A stretch of 38,775 nt of DNA, from assembly GCA_944380315.1 (NCBI GenBank), contig CALWHG010000016.1:1-38775 (forward strand), given 5' to 3'. Origin of the DNA: an uncultured Lachnospiraceae bacterium (GTDB taxonomy: Bacteria > Bacillota > Clostridia > Lachnospirales > Lachnospiraceae). This document shows, piece after piece, positions 37,989-38,775 of the stretch. Positions within the stretch are counted from its first letter, which is position 1, and each line of letters starts with the position of its first letter. The translations under genes were made by a program, and so were the position numbers. The notes below the pieces were generated by a model. The model did no database searches and was not told where the DNA came from. It saw only the letters and a list, made by a program, of their open reading frames with translations.

Positions 37989-38775
37989 ATGAACAAGGAA
38001 AAAAAGACAAGCTTATCCATATCGGTGTATCTCAGATGGCCCCTGATACTTGCAGGCTTCGTATTCATCATGAACCTGCTCCTTGTGGCCCTGAGTCCCG
38101 AGACAGCCATATTCATGGCTTTATTCACCATCATATTCATAGGCGTGGCCGTGTGGCTGTACTTCTATTCAAAGAGGGGACTTTTTGGAGGACTGGTGCG
38201 CTTTGCCCAGGGCTTTGACAATGTCCAGAAGCGTCTCATGAATGACATGGACCATCCCTATGTGATCTGTGACAGGCAGGGCTACATGATCTGGCAGAAC
38301 AGGGCATTTTCAGAGATACTTGAGGAGGAGAGCGTGACTGCCTCCAACATCCAGGCCATCTTCCCTGACATAAGCCGGGACATACTGAGCGGCAGGGATG
38401 AGGACGCCCTGATCCACAGTGCCTTCGGAGAGAAGAGATACTGCATAGAGATGATGCGTACCAGACTTGCGGATGACGATGACCTTATGCCGGCCCTTCT
38501 TGAGGAGGCTGAAAAGGAGGTCGTGGTCCTCAGCATATTCGATGAGACGGAGCTGGTGGAGCTCAGGCAGCAGTACCAGGACAGCAAGCTCTGCGAGGGA
38601 CTCATATACCTTGATAATTATGATGAGGCCCTGGATTCCGTGGAGGAGGTCCGCAGATCCCTGCTCACGGCTCTTGTGGACAGGAAGATAAGCAACTATA
38701 TCAACTCCATGAACGGAGTGGTGAAGAAGCTTGAAAAGGACAAATATTTCTTTATCCTGAAGGATGTGGACATGC
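37989..38775 (+). CDS. gdpP: GdpP, cyclic-di-AMP phosphodiesterase (3' end outside window)
   Basis: A frame stays open from ATG at 37989 to the right edge (262 codons seen). It begins MNKEKKTSLSISVYLRWPL, then two membrane helices (about 18-36 and 40-60), a PAS domain (DHPYVICDRQGYMIWQNRAFSEIL) and a degenerate GGDEF domain starting at SLLTALVDRKISNYI. This is the GdpP/YybT order; the DHH-DHHA1 phosphodiesterase part would lie beyond the window. It degrades c-di-AMP at the membrane. AGAGGA is only 2-3 nt from this ATG; an in-frame ATG at 37938 exists but has no ribosome binding site. Confidence 0.9.
   Translation, partial: MNKEKKTSLSISVYLRWPLILAGFVFIMNLLLVALSPETAIFMALFTIIFIGVAVWLYFYSKRGLFGGLVRFAQGFDNVQKRLMNDMDHPYVICDRQGYMIWQNRAFSEILEEESVTASNIQAIFPDISRDILSGRDEDALIHSAFGEKRYCIEMMRTRLADDDDLMPALLEEAEKEVVVLSIFDETELVELRQQYQDSKLCEGLIYLDNYDEALDSVEEVRRSLLTALVDRKISNYINSMNGVVKKLEKDKYFFILKDVDM

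Noticed and set aside
1-38775. CRISPR arrays, tRNA or rRNA genes, intact insertion sequences, prophage genes
   Set aside because: No spaced direct repeats, no tRNA cloverleaf or rRNA segments, and no transposase other than the Rpn-type tail at the left edge were seen by eye on either strand.

Overview
The window looks like chromosomal DNA of a Lachnospiraceae-like member of the Clostridia (Bacillota). The reasons are sigma-A promoters of the TTGACA-N17-TATAAT type, strong AGGAGG ribosome binding sites, a lysine riboswitch, a DUF3842 gene, and the conserved order pth-mfd-HU-rqcP-divIC. Most of the window is moderately GC-rich and uses ATA for Ile and AGG for Arg heavily. The stretch from about 13.6 to 18.07 kb is clearly AT-richer and looks imported. 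In the pth-mfd-rqcP-divIC neighbourhood, spoVT and yabP/yabQ of spore formers are absent, which hints at a lineage that does not sporulate.

Layout. 0-5 kb: the tail of an Rpn-type nuclease/transposase, then a complete lysine riboswitch with its terminator in front of an amino-acid permease and a YtcJ-like amidohydrolase, then a convergent alanine racemase. The two converging units end in two large terminators with different outer stems but the same 37-nt inner core. 5.2-11.5 kb: DUF3842, a structured attenuator-like leader, a BtuCDF/FecBCD-type ABC importer and larE-larB-larC, the enzymes that make the nickel-pincer (NPN) cofactor. This reads as one metal-uptake plus cofactor operon. 11.5-13.2 kb (minus strand): a ketopantoate-reductase-like protein and a DUF554 membrane protein. 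13.3-13.64 kb: a compact type I toxin-antitoxin locus, consisting of a 23-aa membrane peptide and a convergent antisense RNA of about 90 nt with its own consensus promoter and terminator.

13.6-20.7 kb: an AT-rich cassette (a PrpR-like regulator with a dead ATPase domain, an SLC13/DASS transporter and a UxuA-like dehydratase) sits next to a native cassette of parallel logic (an enolase-superfamily dehydratase and a second DASS transporter). 20.9-23.2 kb: a MATE exporter whose natural start is separated from the rest of the gene by an in-frame UGA, and a metallo-beta-lactamase-fold hydrolase. 23.3-29.4 kb: larA (the nickel-dependent 2-hydroxyacid racemase, user of the NPN cofactor) in an operon with malic enzyme, two LysR regulators, a YitT protein and a second DUF554 protein. 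29.5-32 kb: rubredoxin, a GltD-like Fe-S flavoprotein and a protein resembling a degenerate protein kinase. 32-38.8 kb: housekeeping genes pth, mfd, HU, rqcP and divIC, a SIMPL lipoprotein, and the 5' part of gdpP.

How it fits together: nickel probably enters through the ABC importer, LarB/E/C build NPN, and LarA racemises a hydroxyacid (malate is the best guess, from malic enzyme next door). DASS transporters and the two dehydratases would supply and break down hydroxy- and sugar acids. The most novel-looking items are the type I toxin-antitoxin locus, the shared-core terminators, the lar-operon leader, the MATE in-frame UGA and the pseudokinase. All calls come from reading the sequence; no database search was run.
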